From NCBI GenBank assembly GCA_903870055.1, contig CAIQBG010000016.1:1-52708 (forward strand): 52,708 nt of DNA, read 5' to 3'. The position numbers were made by a program, and so were the translations under genes. Numbering within the stretch: the first letter of the stretch is position 1; every line of letters starts with the position of its first letter. The stretch comes from an uncultured Pseudomonadota bacterium. Its GTDB lineage: Bacteria; Pseudomonadota; Gammaproteobacteria; Burkholderiales; Rhodocyclaceae. Of this stretch, positions 26,838 to 34,235 are shown piece by piece. Below the pieces are notes generated by a model. It had not been told where the DNA came from. It worked only from the letters and a program-made list of their open reading frames with translations, and ran no database searches.

Positions 26838-27913
26838 ACCAGCCCGTCCGCCTTACCCTACTTGCCTTAGTGTGCGCGCTCGTGGCACCAGCTAGCTACG
26901 CTGCCTCAGTAAAAGATAAAGATGGGCGCTTCCTTAATCGCTATGCAGACCTGTCAAAGAGCGAGCACTTTGTGCGCTGGCAGTGGAATCGCATTACCCA
27001 AGGGCTGCCCAAGCCGCCCAAAACACCCACGCCCCAAACACCTGTTAACACCAACCGCCTGAACAACCCGCAGGGCGATGCCCAGGTTACCTGGATTGGT
27101 CATTCCAGCTTGCTCTATCAGAGCGATGGTAGAAACTTCCTGTTCGATCCGGTTTATGCCGAATATGCCTCACCCGTGCCGCCACTCGGCCCCAAGCGGG
27201 CACAAGACCCCGGCATTCCTTTTGCCGACTTGCCACACATCGACGCCGTCTTTATCTCTCATAACCACTACGACCATCTGGATCTAGATACCGTCCGGCG
27301 GCTGGCACAGCAACCCGGCGGATCGCCCGTCTTTTATGTGCCGCTCGGTGTCGACCTCTGGTTTGCCGACAACGTACCGGGTACCCGCATTGACGATAGC
27401 AACCCCAACGTTATCGCCATGGATTGGGACGAAGCCAAACAGTTCGCTGGCAAACGCCACCCATTCACCATAAAGTTCCTAGCCGTTCAGCACTGGTCTG
27501 CCCGTTCACCCTTTGATCGCAACAAAACGCTGTGGGGTAGCTGGCTCATCGAGCAACCCAACTTCCGTTTCTGGTTTGCCGGAGACCTGGCCTACTCGCC
27601 AGATATTGATGACATCGCCAAAGCACATGGCGGGTTTGATCTGGCAGCCATCCCTATCGGCGTATACGACCCGCGCTGGTTTATGAAACGTGCCCATATA
27701 GACCCGCATGAAGCCATTGAAACCTTCAAGACCGTTAAGGCCAAACGCGCCATCGGCATCCACTGGGGCACCTTCGATGGACTCAGCGACGAATCGCTGG
27801 ATGAGCCCCCGGTTGCACTAGACCTTGCAAGAAAAGAAGCCAACATCTCGCCCGATGAATTCATGCTGTTCAGCATCGGCGAAACCCGCTCTTTCAACGC
27901 AACCAAACGTTAA
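26834..27913 (+). CDS. exported metallo-beta-lactamase-fold hydrolase (NAPE-PLD/UlaG-like)
   Basis: A 359-aa protein with a signal peptide (1-23, cut after SYA) and an MBL fold. The metal motif is H143-N-H145-Y-D147-H148. Further ligands are likely in the FAGDLAYSPD segment and in GIHWGTFDG. The domain start VTWIGHSSLLYQ and overall length match the NAPE-phospholipase D-like branch, so a phospholipid substrate in the periplasm is possible. It overlaps the MAPEG stop by four bases, suggesting joint work on a lipid or lipid-derived compound (inference). Confidence 0.82.
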   Translation: MNQPVRLTLLALVCALVAPASYAASVKDKDGRFLNRYADLSKSEHFVRWQWNRITQGLPKPPKTPTPQTPVNTNRLNNPQGDAQVTWIGHSSLLYQSDGRNFLFDPVYAEYASPVPPLGPKRAQDPGIPFADLPHIDAVFISHNHYDHLDLDTVRRLAQQPGGSPVFYVPLGVDLWFADNVPGTRIDDSNPNVIAMDWDEAKQFAGKRHPFTIKFLAVQHWSARSPFDRNKTLWGSWLIEQPNFRFWFAGDLAYSPDIDDIAKAHGGFDLAAIPIGVYDPRWFMKRAHIDPHEAIETFKTVKAKRAIGIHWGTFDGLSDESLDEPPVALDLARKEANISPDEFMLFSIGETRSFNATKR

Positions 27914-27983
27914 TTCACACCACTTGGCTTCGGCTGCAAAAGGAGTAAAGTAGTTTGCACGAAGCACGTGAAGGAGAATCAAA

Positions 27984-28538
27984 ATGAACGATCTTCAAGT
28001 TGCGATCATTGTTGGCAGTTTGCGTAAAGAATCCATCAACCGGCGGTTAGCGAATGCGCTGATCAAACTGGCACCGGAGGATGTCTGCTTCAAGATTGTA
28101 GAGATCGGCGATCTGCCCCTCTACAACCAGGATGACGACGCAAACCAGGCAGATGCTGTAAAACGGGTGAAGGCAGACGTTGCCCAATCAGACGGTGTGC
28201 TGTTTGTAACACCGGAACACAACCGTGCCATACCCGCCGCCCTGAAAAACGTCTTAGACCATGTCTCCCGCCCACCGGGTCAAAATGACTGGGCCAAGAA
28301 GCCTGCAGCCATTATCGGGCTGTCACCCAGCGCCGTTGGCACCGCCCTCGCGCAACAAAACCTGCGCGCCATTCTCGCCACGCTGGATATGCCCACCTTG
28401 TGCCAACCTGAAATGTTCCTGCAAATTAAAGACGGCTTCTTTGATGACAACGGCAACATCGGTGCCGGCAGCAACAAGTTCATCAAGGGCTGGGTGGATC
28501 GTGTATGCGCATGGATCAGAATCAACAAAGCGAACTAA
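27984..28538 (+). CDS. NADPH-dependent FMN reductase (ChrR/YieF-type)
   Basis: A 184-aa flavodoxin-like reductase. The FMN phosphate loop GSLRKESINRRLA (11-23), EIGDLPLYNQDD and TPEHNRAIPAALKNVLDHVSRP are the family signature. Relatives reduce quinones, chromate or azo dyes by two electrons and limit oxidative stress. The ATG at 27984 follows a strong GAAGGAGAATC. It lies 70 bases after the MBL gene and 9 bases before the next gene. Physiological substrate unknown. Confidence 0.88.
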   Translation: MNDLQVAIIVGSLRKESINRRLANALIKLAPEDVCFKIVEIGDLPLYNQDDDANQADAVKRVKADVAQSDGVLFVTPEHNRAIPAALKNVLDHVSRPPGQNDWAKKPAAIIGLSPSAVGTALAQQNLRAILATLDMPTLCQPEMFLQIKDGFFDDNGNIGAGSNKFIKGWVDRVCAWIRINKAN

Positions 28539-28547
28539 GGAAACACC

Positions 28548-28886
28548 ATGAATGAAATGATGATCCAAACCATGAACTTCGGCGTGCCCATGATCTACAT
28601 GTGGCTACTGATGATTCTAGCCATTGCGCTGTACTTCATGCCAACCATCGTTGCCGGCTATCGCCATCACAACAGCCTCATGCTGATCATGGTACTCAAC
28701 ATCCTTTTAGGCTGGACCATGCTCGGCTGGCTGGCCCTACTGATCTGGGCATGTTTTGGTGATCAATACTCCACCTGGTCTCGCCCGGCAGAAAAGAAAT
28801 GCCCTTACTGCGCCGAATACATCAAAGTAGAAGCTATCAAGTGCAAATACTGCGGATCTGATCTGACTAAGACTGCGGCGCACTAA
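28548..28886 (+). CDS. superinfection-immunity-like membrane protein with zinc ribbon
   Basis: A 112-aa protein. Two membrane helices (about 13-35 and 44-70) carry the pattern YFMPTIVAGYRHHNSLMLIM...LGWTMLGWLALLIWA typical of the superinfection immunity (Imm) family named after phage T4. The C-terminus (about 85-105) has a zinc ribbon, CPYC...CKYC. The family is widespread in bacterial chromosomes, and antiphage function outside T4 is not established. It follows the FMN reductase gene by 9 bases with AAGGAAA upstream. Confidence 0.75.
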   Translation: MNEMMIQTMNFGVPMIYMWLLMILAIALYFMPTIVAGYRHHNSLMLIMVLNILLGWTMLGWLALLIWACFGDQYSTWSRPAEKKCPYCAEYIKVEAIKCKYCGSDLTKTAAH

Positions 28887-28902
28887 GCACTGGGATAAAT
28901 TA

Positions 28903-29400
28903 TTAGCGCTCCAGCGTTCTCACTGCTGATGCCGCATTTATTAATGGGCTCGCTTCCGTTTTTTCTGGGATTTTCGGCCATTGCGCATTGATGAAGTCGC
29001 TGACGAGATTTCGCTGTAGGTAAATGCCCGCTGCAATTACAACGATCACTGCAACGAAGACAAACCGTTTAACGGGGCGTGCACTTGCATTAGCAAGTGC
29101 TATCTCTACGGGTTCTGCAAGTGCGCCCTCTTCCGTAAGCAATTGTTCAAACAGGGTTTCTGACGGGGCAGGGGTTACTTCGAGAAAAGCGGCGTATTTG
29201 TCCGCCGCCTGTACGTAAAACTGGGCGTTATAAAAAACACTCGCATCGCCAGCCTCAAGGCTCTCAACTTGATGGCGCGATAGCAGCAAAATATTAGCTA
29301 CTTTGCTTGCCGGCAAATTCAACGACTCTCGCCCTGCTTGCAGCTTTAAGCCAATATCGCGTGCCTGATCCAAATCCAAAGTTGAATGTTTTACTTGCAC
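28903..29400 (-). CDS. RodZ-like membrane-anchored helix-turn-helix protein
   Basis: A 165-aa protein from a GTG at 29400. An N-terminal HTH_25/Xre-like domain (about 14-75: GLKLQAGRESLNLPASKVANILLLSRHQVESLEAGD) is followed by a linker, one membrane helix (112-128, RFVFVAVIVVIAAG) and a short outer tail. This is the plan of RodZ, but the outer domain is much too short for RodZ itself. It is divergent from the 29582 operon, with a TGTAACACGTTACA site in the shared promoter region. It could be a membrane-tethered regulator of that operon (inference). Confidence 0.68.
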   Translation of the reverse strand: MQVKHSTLDLDQARDIGLKLQAGRESLNLPASKVANILLLSRHQVESLEAGDASVFYNAQFYVQAADKYAAFLEVTPAPSETLFEQLLTEEGALAEPVEIALANASARPVKRFVFVAVIVVIAAGIYLQRNLVSDFINAQWPKIPEKTEASPLINAASAVRTLER

Positions 29401-29504
29401 CTTGAGGTAATCCTTTTTAATCCCTACGCGTTAGTTTTCAGTGAAGAGACGTTCTGAGCTCTAGGGTTAGCAAAATATCACCAACCCCGACGGATCCGAT
29501 TTTA

Positions 29505-29518
29505 TGTAACACGTTACA
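29505..29518. promoter_or_regulatory. TGTAACACGTTACA operator-like site 1
   Basis: TGTAAC (29505-29510), AC, GTTACA (29513-29518). It lies between the RodZ-like gene and the exported-protein operon, 64 bases before the 29582 ATG. The same sequence recurs at 36291 and, with one end mismatch, at 35881. Confidence 0.65.
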
Positions 29519-29581
29519 CGGGCGATACAACGCCCGGTTTGCCGCTATGATTCTGGAATTAATTTGTTTTAGGATGCGCGT

Positions 29582-30265
29582 ATGAAACGCCCGCAACTTA
29601 TCAAGACCATCGTACTGAGCCTTGCTCTCCTTCAGGGTTCGATTAATGCCAATGCGTCAGGCAAGCTGGATGAGCCTTTGCCTGCTGGCGGCCTAACGCT
29701 CAGCTACGACGTGCTGCTTGAAGACGACAAGATCGGCGAACACAAGATTAGTGTTCACAAGACCGGATCTGACGTGCAGATCAAACACGATATCCACATG
29801 AAGGTGAAGGTGGCCTTTATTACGGCTTACGAGCTTAACCATAAGAGCACCGAGGTATGGCGTGATGAAGGGCCGCGTAAGGTTCGACTGATCGGCATCG
29901 ATAGCCATTCGGTTGAAGACGGCAAAGAACACGCCATCAAGGGCAAGGCAGTTGGCGATGGTTTTGAAGTGGACACGGCCAATGGTCCGGTAACCGTGCC
30001 CAGCAATATCGGCACCACGGATTCTTTCTGGGTGGATGTGAGTACCGCGCACCCGAAAATGATCGATAGTATTGAAGGCCATGTGGTTACGGCCATTGTA
30101 AAACCGGAAGGCACTGAGGTGCTTAATGGAAAACCGGCACAGAAGTTTTCTCTCAAGGCTGGCAAGCGCGATGCGACGGGCTGGTTTACGGAAGACCTGC
30201 TGGTTAAAGCCGTTATCAACAACGATGGCCACGTGATCCGTTACGTGCCTAAGTCTGGCCAATAA
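29582..30265 (+). CDS. exported protein, DUF6134-like
   Basis: A 227-aa protein with a signal peptide (about 1-25). The mature part is beta-rich with LSYDVLLEDDKIGEHKISV at its start, then H-x-STEVWRDEGPRKVRLIGIDSHS. This layout matches DUF6134, a periplasmic domain of unknown function; a DUF3108-type protein is the alternative. It is first of four plus-strand genes for exported products (29.6-31.8 kb), closely spaced. AGGA precedes the ATG, and the TGTAACACGTTACA site lies upstream. Confidence 0.65.
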   Translation: MKRPQLIKTIVLSLALLQGSINANASGKLDEPLPAGGLTLSYDVLLEDDKIGEHKISVHKTGSDVQIKHDIHMKVKVAFITAYELNHKSTEVWRDEGPRKVRLIGIDSHSVEDGKEHAIKGKAVGDGFEVDTANGPVTVPSNIGTTDSFWVDVSTAHPKMIDSIEGHVVTAIVKPEGTEVLNGKPAQKFSLKAGKRDATGWFTEDLLVKAVINNDGHVIRYVPKSGQ

Positions 30266-30281
30266 TCTAGGAAAACAATCT

Positions 30282-30644
30282 ATGTCATTACGTGTCTTGG
30301 TCGGCAGCCTTGTTACTGCCCTTTTGTTGAGCGCCTGTGGCCCGATGGTGGTTTACGAGTACACAGCGCCTAAGTCTGCCGAGGGTCGCGTTTGTACGTC
30401 GCAATGTGGCAATCAGCGCAATTACTGTATCCAGGGCCAGCAGCAAAATGTGAACCAGTGCCAGATGAATTACAACAACATGATGCATAACTACCACCAG
30501 TGCGTTAACGCCGGTGGCAAGTATTGCTCGATGCCGGCCGCCTGCCCGGGTGTAAACACCTGGTATTGCGATGAGAACTATCGCGGTTGCTTTACGTCTT
30601 GCGGTGGCCATGTAACGCCACACGTGGTTAAAGACGACGATTGA
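30282..30644 (+). CDS. cysteine-rich lipoprotein
   Basis: A 120-aa predicted lipoprotein. The lipobox LLSAC places the lipidated Cys at 19. The mature part is rich in Cys, Asn, Gln and Tyr with a CxxxC-x6-C start and several further Cys, suggesting a small disulfide-stabilised domain in the periplasm or outer membrane. I do not recognise the family. It lies 16 bases after the DUF6134-like gene and 5 bases before the PliI-like gene. Confidence 0.65.
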   Translation: MSLRVLVGSLVTALLLSACGPMVVYEYTAPKSAEGRVCTSQCGNQRNYCIQGQQQNVNQCQMNYNNMMHNYHQCVNAGGKYCSMPAACPGVNTWYCDENYRGCFTSCGGHVTPHVVKDDD

Positions 30645-30649
30645 TCGCC

Positions 30650-31237
30650 ATGCGTAAAACACTACCGCTGATTTTTGCAGCCTGCTTTTCAGTAGCGCCC
30701 GCTGTGTATGCAGCGGATTTTGATCAGACGCTGGAACTACAAGGCATTAGCTTTAAGGTACACGCTACCGACAAGGGCTCAATCAATACGCTGACGATCA
30801 AGCCGAAGGGGCTAAAAGTCGATAACCGCTTAATCAGCCGCGAGATTGACGGCAAGGTGGTTGAGGCCGAGGTCGCTGATCTTAATGCCGATGGCTCACC
30901 GGAGATTCTGGTGTACACCATGTCTGCGGGGTCGGGCAGCTATGGTGCGCTGGTGGGTTATGCGGCGAATCATCAGAAAACGCTGTCGCAGATTTATCTA
31001 CCGGATTTGATGGACGATAAAGACGCCAGCGCAGGCTACATGGGTCACGACGAGTTTGCCGCGGTGGAAAACCGACTGGCGCGTCGATTCCCGATTTATC
31101 GCCCGGGCGATACCAATAGCAATCCGACGGGTGGGCTACGCCAGTTGTATTACCTGCTCACACCTGGCGAAGCGGGTTGGATCTTAAAGCTGGATGAGGT
31201 GGTTAACTTCAGTCCGGAAGATCTGGCTGAAAACTAA
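30650..31237 (+). CDS. periplasmic protein resembling PliI lysozyme inhibitors
   Basis: A 195-aa exported protein with a signal peptide ending VYA (1-21). Conserved stretches VEAEVADLNADGSPEILVYT, the loop SGSYG (95-99), YMGHDEFAAVEN and RRFPIYRPGDTN resemble the PliI family, periplasmic inhibitors of invertebrate-type lysozyme, in which a Ser-Gly-x-Tyr loop enters the enzyme active site. The assignment rests on remembered family pattern, not a search. Start at the ATG at 30650; a TTG at 30641 overlaps the previous gene. The role would be protection of peptidoglycan from host or predator lysozyme. Confidence 0.62.
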   Translation: MRKTLPLIFAACFSVAPAVYAADFDQTLELQGISFKVHATDKGSINTLTIKPKGLKVDNRLISREIDGKVVEAEVADLNADGSPEILVYTMSAGSGSYGALVGYAANHQKTLSQIYLPDLMDDKDASAGYMGHDEFAAVENRLARRFPIYRPGDTNSNPTGGLRQLYYLLTPGEAGWILKLDEVVNFSPEDLAEN

Positions 31238-31245
31238 GCCGCTCT

Positions 31246-31764
31246 ATGAAAAAATCGTTAGGTTTTTTATGTTCGGTGGCACTGGTGGGCTGCGCCCATC
31301 AGCAACCATTGGTGGGTGTTAGCGCGCCCTTTGATCTGGGGCAGACCATGCAGCTGATGGCACCGGGCAAAAACACGGTCAAGGGTTATGCCGCGGTAAC
31401 GCAGCCTAACGGTAATGTTTTTACCTGTGCCGGGCAGACCGTTACGTTGTTACCGGCCACCGACTACGCGGTAGAACGTGTGACCCGGCTCTATGGCAAC
31501 CCGGATAACGGGTATCGCCCGGTGACGAAGCAGATCACTTTTGCCGACACGCCGGTGGAATATACCGACCTGCGCAAAAAGACCACGTGCGATGAGCAGG
31601 GCCATTTCCGTTTCGACAATGTGGGCGATGGCAACTTCTATGTATCGGCCGATGTGATCTGGGTGTTTACCTACGGGCAATACAAAGCTACCGAGGGTGG
31701 TACGCTCATTCAGCGAGTGTCATTGAAGAAGGGCCAGACCCGCGACGTGACTTTGTCGCGATAG
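31246..31764 (+). CDS. lipoprotein with carboxypeptidase-regulatory-like fold
   Basis: A 172-aa predicted lipoprotein; lipobox LVGC puts the lipidated Cys at 16. The rest is beta-rich, and the C-terminal pattern TTCDEQGHFRFDNVGDGNFYVSADV...IQRVSLKKGQTRDVTL looks like the CarboxypepD_reg beta-sandwich. It is last in the four-gene exported cluster (8 bases after the PliI-like gene) and converges on the autotransporter gene. Function unknown. Confidence 0.65.
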   Translation: MKKSLGFLCSVALVGCAHQQPLVGVSAPFDLGQTMQLMAPGKNTVKGYAAVTQPNGNVFTCAGQTVTLLPATDYAVERVTRLYGNPDNGYRPVTKQITFADTPVEYTDLRKKTTCDEQGHFRFDNVGDGNFYVSADVIWVFTYGQYKATEGGTLIQRVSLKKGQTRDVTLSR

Positions 31765-31786
31765 TTGTCTGTAAAACCTTAGCGCT

Positions 31787-33859
31787 TTACAGAGCCCATT
31801 TAAGCTCTCCACCGCCACCGATTTGCCAGCCATTGGTATTGGCTGAACCAACCACACCAATACGACCAGACAGTCTATTAGTGATGTTGCCCTGAACACC
31901 TAAGCCTGCAAGATTAAGTGCTGGACCCATATCTGCACCAACCTGGGTAAAAGATCCGAACTTGTTGCTGTTGGCTGTAATGCTGTGCGCATAAGCACTG
32001 TTAGCAAACCAATCGTAACCAAACCGATAGAAGCCAACCAGCGACATCGGGTTTTTAACGGCCCCAGTTAGCGGCATGATGAACTCACCACCAACAAAGG
32101 TGACCGTGGTGTAAGCCGTTGCGTTGGAGATGTTGTAGCTAAAGTCGTTGCCACCCGATTCGTTGGCTTGGCCCATCCACAGTTGCGAGTACGATGCACC
32201 AATGTATGGGGTAAGCGTTAGGCTTTCACTAGCCTGAAACGGGCGGGAGAATTTAAAAGCACCGTAAACACCATTGGTACCGTAGTTGCTGTTAGCGGTG
32301 CCGCCGGTAAACAAACCGACATTAGGGTTGTTACGGCTAGCGTTAGTTTCGCCATACATGTAGCCCAGTGCGCCGGAGAGTTTGAAGTTGTAGGGCAGGT
32401 ACTTACCGCCATACAAGCCAGCGTAGTAGTTGGTGGTGTTGAAGTTCTGTGAGACTTGCGCTGGCTCAGTCATGGTGGTGTAACCGGCACCGGCGTAAAG
32501 GCCGAGGCCACCAGAGCTATCGCGCATGATGTCACCACCAATCACGGCATCGTAAAGGTTGTAGCCAAAGCCACCGAGGCCATCGTAACTGTTAACGGTA
32601 CCCTTAACGGCAGCAGCATCAACCCAGAGGTATTTACCCTGATCCATTTCGTAGGCAGTTGATGTGCCCGCACGATTGGAAAGTGGGTTGTGAATTCGAT
32701 CCATCACGGTGTTGGTGATGTGTGCCATTTGCTCAAGCCCGATGGTCATGTTGGATGAGTAGCCTTCGGCATGGACACTTGATAATTGATCTGCTTGTGA
32801 GGCAGTCAAAGCTTGGGCTGCTGCCGCAAGCGTTGTGCCGTTAGCCAAGGTTGTTGTCGTACCACTGCTCCCTGATGCCCCTGCGATTACCGCTGACCCC
32901 AAGTTATTACCTGAGGCGGTGTTTGTGTTTGGTGTCAGCGCCTGAGTATTGGATGTAAGGTCTAACTGATTAGCGTTGTTTGCGTTAGCCGACAACGTCC
33001 AGTTGGTTCGAAACAGACCACCGCCGTAGGTACCGGTTTGCGTGCTTGCGTTAACGCTGCTAATGCCTACGCCCGAAAGGACGCTTGTATACGTCTTAGA
33101 ACCCATATCAAAGGTAGCACCTTGGTATACACCAAAGTTTGTACTCGATGAGCCACTGCCGCTGACCGTCATTTTGCCGTAACCGCTTGGAGTGATAATG
33201 ACGTTGTAGTTTGTCGGCAACTTTCCGTTATAAGCCAGACCGTCTTGACCGTTGTTGATCGTTCCAATTGAAGCGCTGCTGCCAAAGTTCTGGATCCCTC
33301 CGGTAATTGTTCCGGTGTTGGTGATGGTTGATATCGTTCCGCTATTGTCGATACCAACGCGACCACTGATCACGCCAGAGTTATTAATCGTGCCGATAAT
33401 GTCGGAATTATTGCTGCTGCTAATACCCACACCGCCAGCGCTGGTGCCGCCTTGTATGGTACCGGTATTGTTAATGGTACCGATATAACCAACTACACCC
33501 ACTGGGCCTTGATTTAAAATTGCTCTTCCGGTTGCGTTGGTGGCTTGAATAGTCCCGCTGTTATTTAACGTCGTAATCCCATACTCATTCCGCAGGCCTA
33601 TCGATGTGCCGATGATGGCGCCGCCAGTGTTAACATTAAAATTTGTGACGTCAAAAGCAAGCTGATCAACCGCAGGGTTGCCTGAGATCCTGGCGTTGAT
33701 GTCAAGAATCGTTTGGCTTGAGTTCACAACCAGCGGCCCGCAGTCTGCGTTTATCGTTGTGCTCGGGGTCGAAAGCGTACACGCGGCATAGACACCGCCT
33801 GAAAAATTAGCCAAGGCCAAAAAAGATATGAGCGTTTTAATTAAATAGATGTTTTTCAT
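31787..33859 (-). CDS. autotransporter (type Va secretion) with short beta-helix passenger
   Basis: A 690-aa protein. Signal peptide about 1-25 (ends VYA). The passenger carries imperfect repeats of the type GTINNTGTIQGG or ITNTGTITGG over residues about 85-220, typical of a right-handed beta-helix. Roughly the last 290 residues form the outer-membrane beta-barrel, with alternating aromatic strands and the C-terminal ...GELKWAL. The passenger is short and lacks a visible protease triad or RGD. It is the last gene of a run on the minus strand after a YcgJ-like gene and a regulator gene. Adhesion or aggregation is a common role; not shown here. Confidence 0.88.
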   Translation of the reverse strand: MKNIYLIKTLISFLALANFSGGVYAACTLSTPSTTINADCGPLVVNSSQTILDINARISGNPAVDQLAFDVTNFNVNTGGAIIGTSIGLRNEYGITTLNNSGTIQATNATGRAILNQGPVGVVGYIGTINNTGTIQGGTSAGGVGISSSNNSDIIGTINNSGVISGRVGIDNSGTISTITNTGTITGGIQNFGSSASIGTINNGQDGLAYNGKLPTNYNVIITPSGYGKMTVSGSGSSSTNFGVYQGATFDMGSKTYTSVLSGVGISSVNASTQTGTYGGGLFRTNWTLSANANNANQLDLTSNTQALTPNTNTASGNNLGSAVIAGASGSSGTTTTLANGTTLAAAAQALTASQADQLSSVHAEGYSSNMTIGLEQMAHITNTVMDRIHNPLSNRAGTSTAYEMDQGKYLWVDAAAVKGTVNSYDGLGGFGYNLYDAVIGGDIMRDSSGGLGLYAGAGYTTMTEPAQVSQNFNTTNYYAGLYGGKYLPYNFKLSGALGYMYGETNASRNNPNVGLFTGGTANSNYGTNGVYGAFKFSRPFQASESLTLTPYIGASYSQLWMGQANESGGNDFSYNISNATAYTTVTFVGGEFIMPLTGAVKNPMSLVGFYRFGYDWFANSAYAHSITANSNKFGSFTQVGADMGPALNLAGLGVQGNITNRLSGRIGVVGSANTNGWQIGGGGELKWAL

Positions 33860-33886
33860 GGCAGGGTATCTTTATGTCAATTCTTA

Positions 33887-34219
33887 TTAGTTACCAAACA
33901 GCGTCTTAGTCGCTTTGACGTCGACCTTTTTGTCATAGCGATTGGTGTAGCACTTCTTTTCTTTGGTATTGCAGTTCAGGCCACCACTCATGGTGAAGGT
34001 GGTGGCGTCGAAATCATTGATGCCCACTTTATTAATCTCTGCCATCAGTTTCTTACCGGCTTTAGAGCCAAGTTCCATTTCGGTAATACCCACTGATACG
34101 CCTTGGGAGTCTGCACAGAAACCGGCCTTGGTATCACACAGAGTACCCGGCTTGTAGATGATGGTAGCGAAAGCGGTGCTGCTAACGAGTGCTACGGCAA
34201 CGGCGATAAGTTTTTTCAT
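33887..34219 (-). CDS. YcgJ-family (Fels-1 prophage protein-like) exported protein
   Basis: A 110-aa protein with a signal peptide (1-18, TAFA). The mature part KPGTLCDTKAGFCADSQGVSVGIT...LGSKAGKKLM...FTMSGGLNCNTKEKKCYTNRY matches the YcgJ pattern, with two disulfide pairs expected. It lies 27 bases upstream of the autotransporter gene and 16 bases downstream of the regulator gene, so the three form an apparent operon. Function of the family unknown. Confidence 0.72.
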   Translation of the reverse strand: MKKLIAVAVALVSSTAFATIIYKPGTLCDTKAGFCADSQGVSVGITEMELGSKAGKKLMAEINKVGINDFDATTFTMSGGLNCNTKEKKCYTNRYDKKVDVKATKTLFGN

Positions 34220-34235
34220 GATGAGGCCTTGTTAA

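Noticed and set aside
33300-33520. Repeated ACC-GGT-ATT-like units as a possible CRISPR or tandem repeat array
   Set aside because: They encode the degenerate GTI-NNTGTI repeats of the autotransporter passenger; no constant repeat-spacer pattern.
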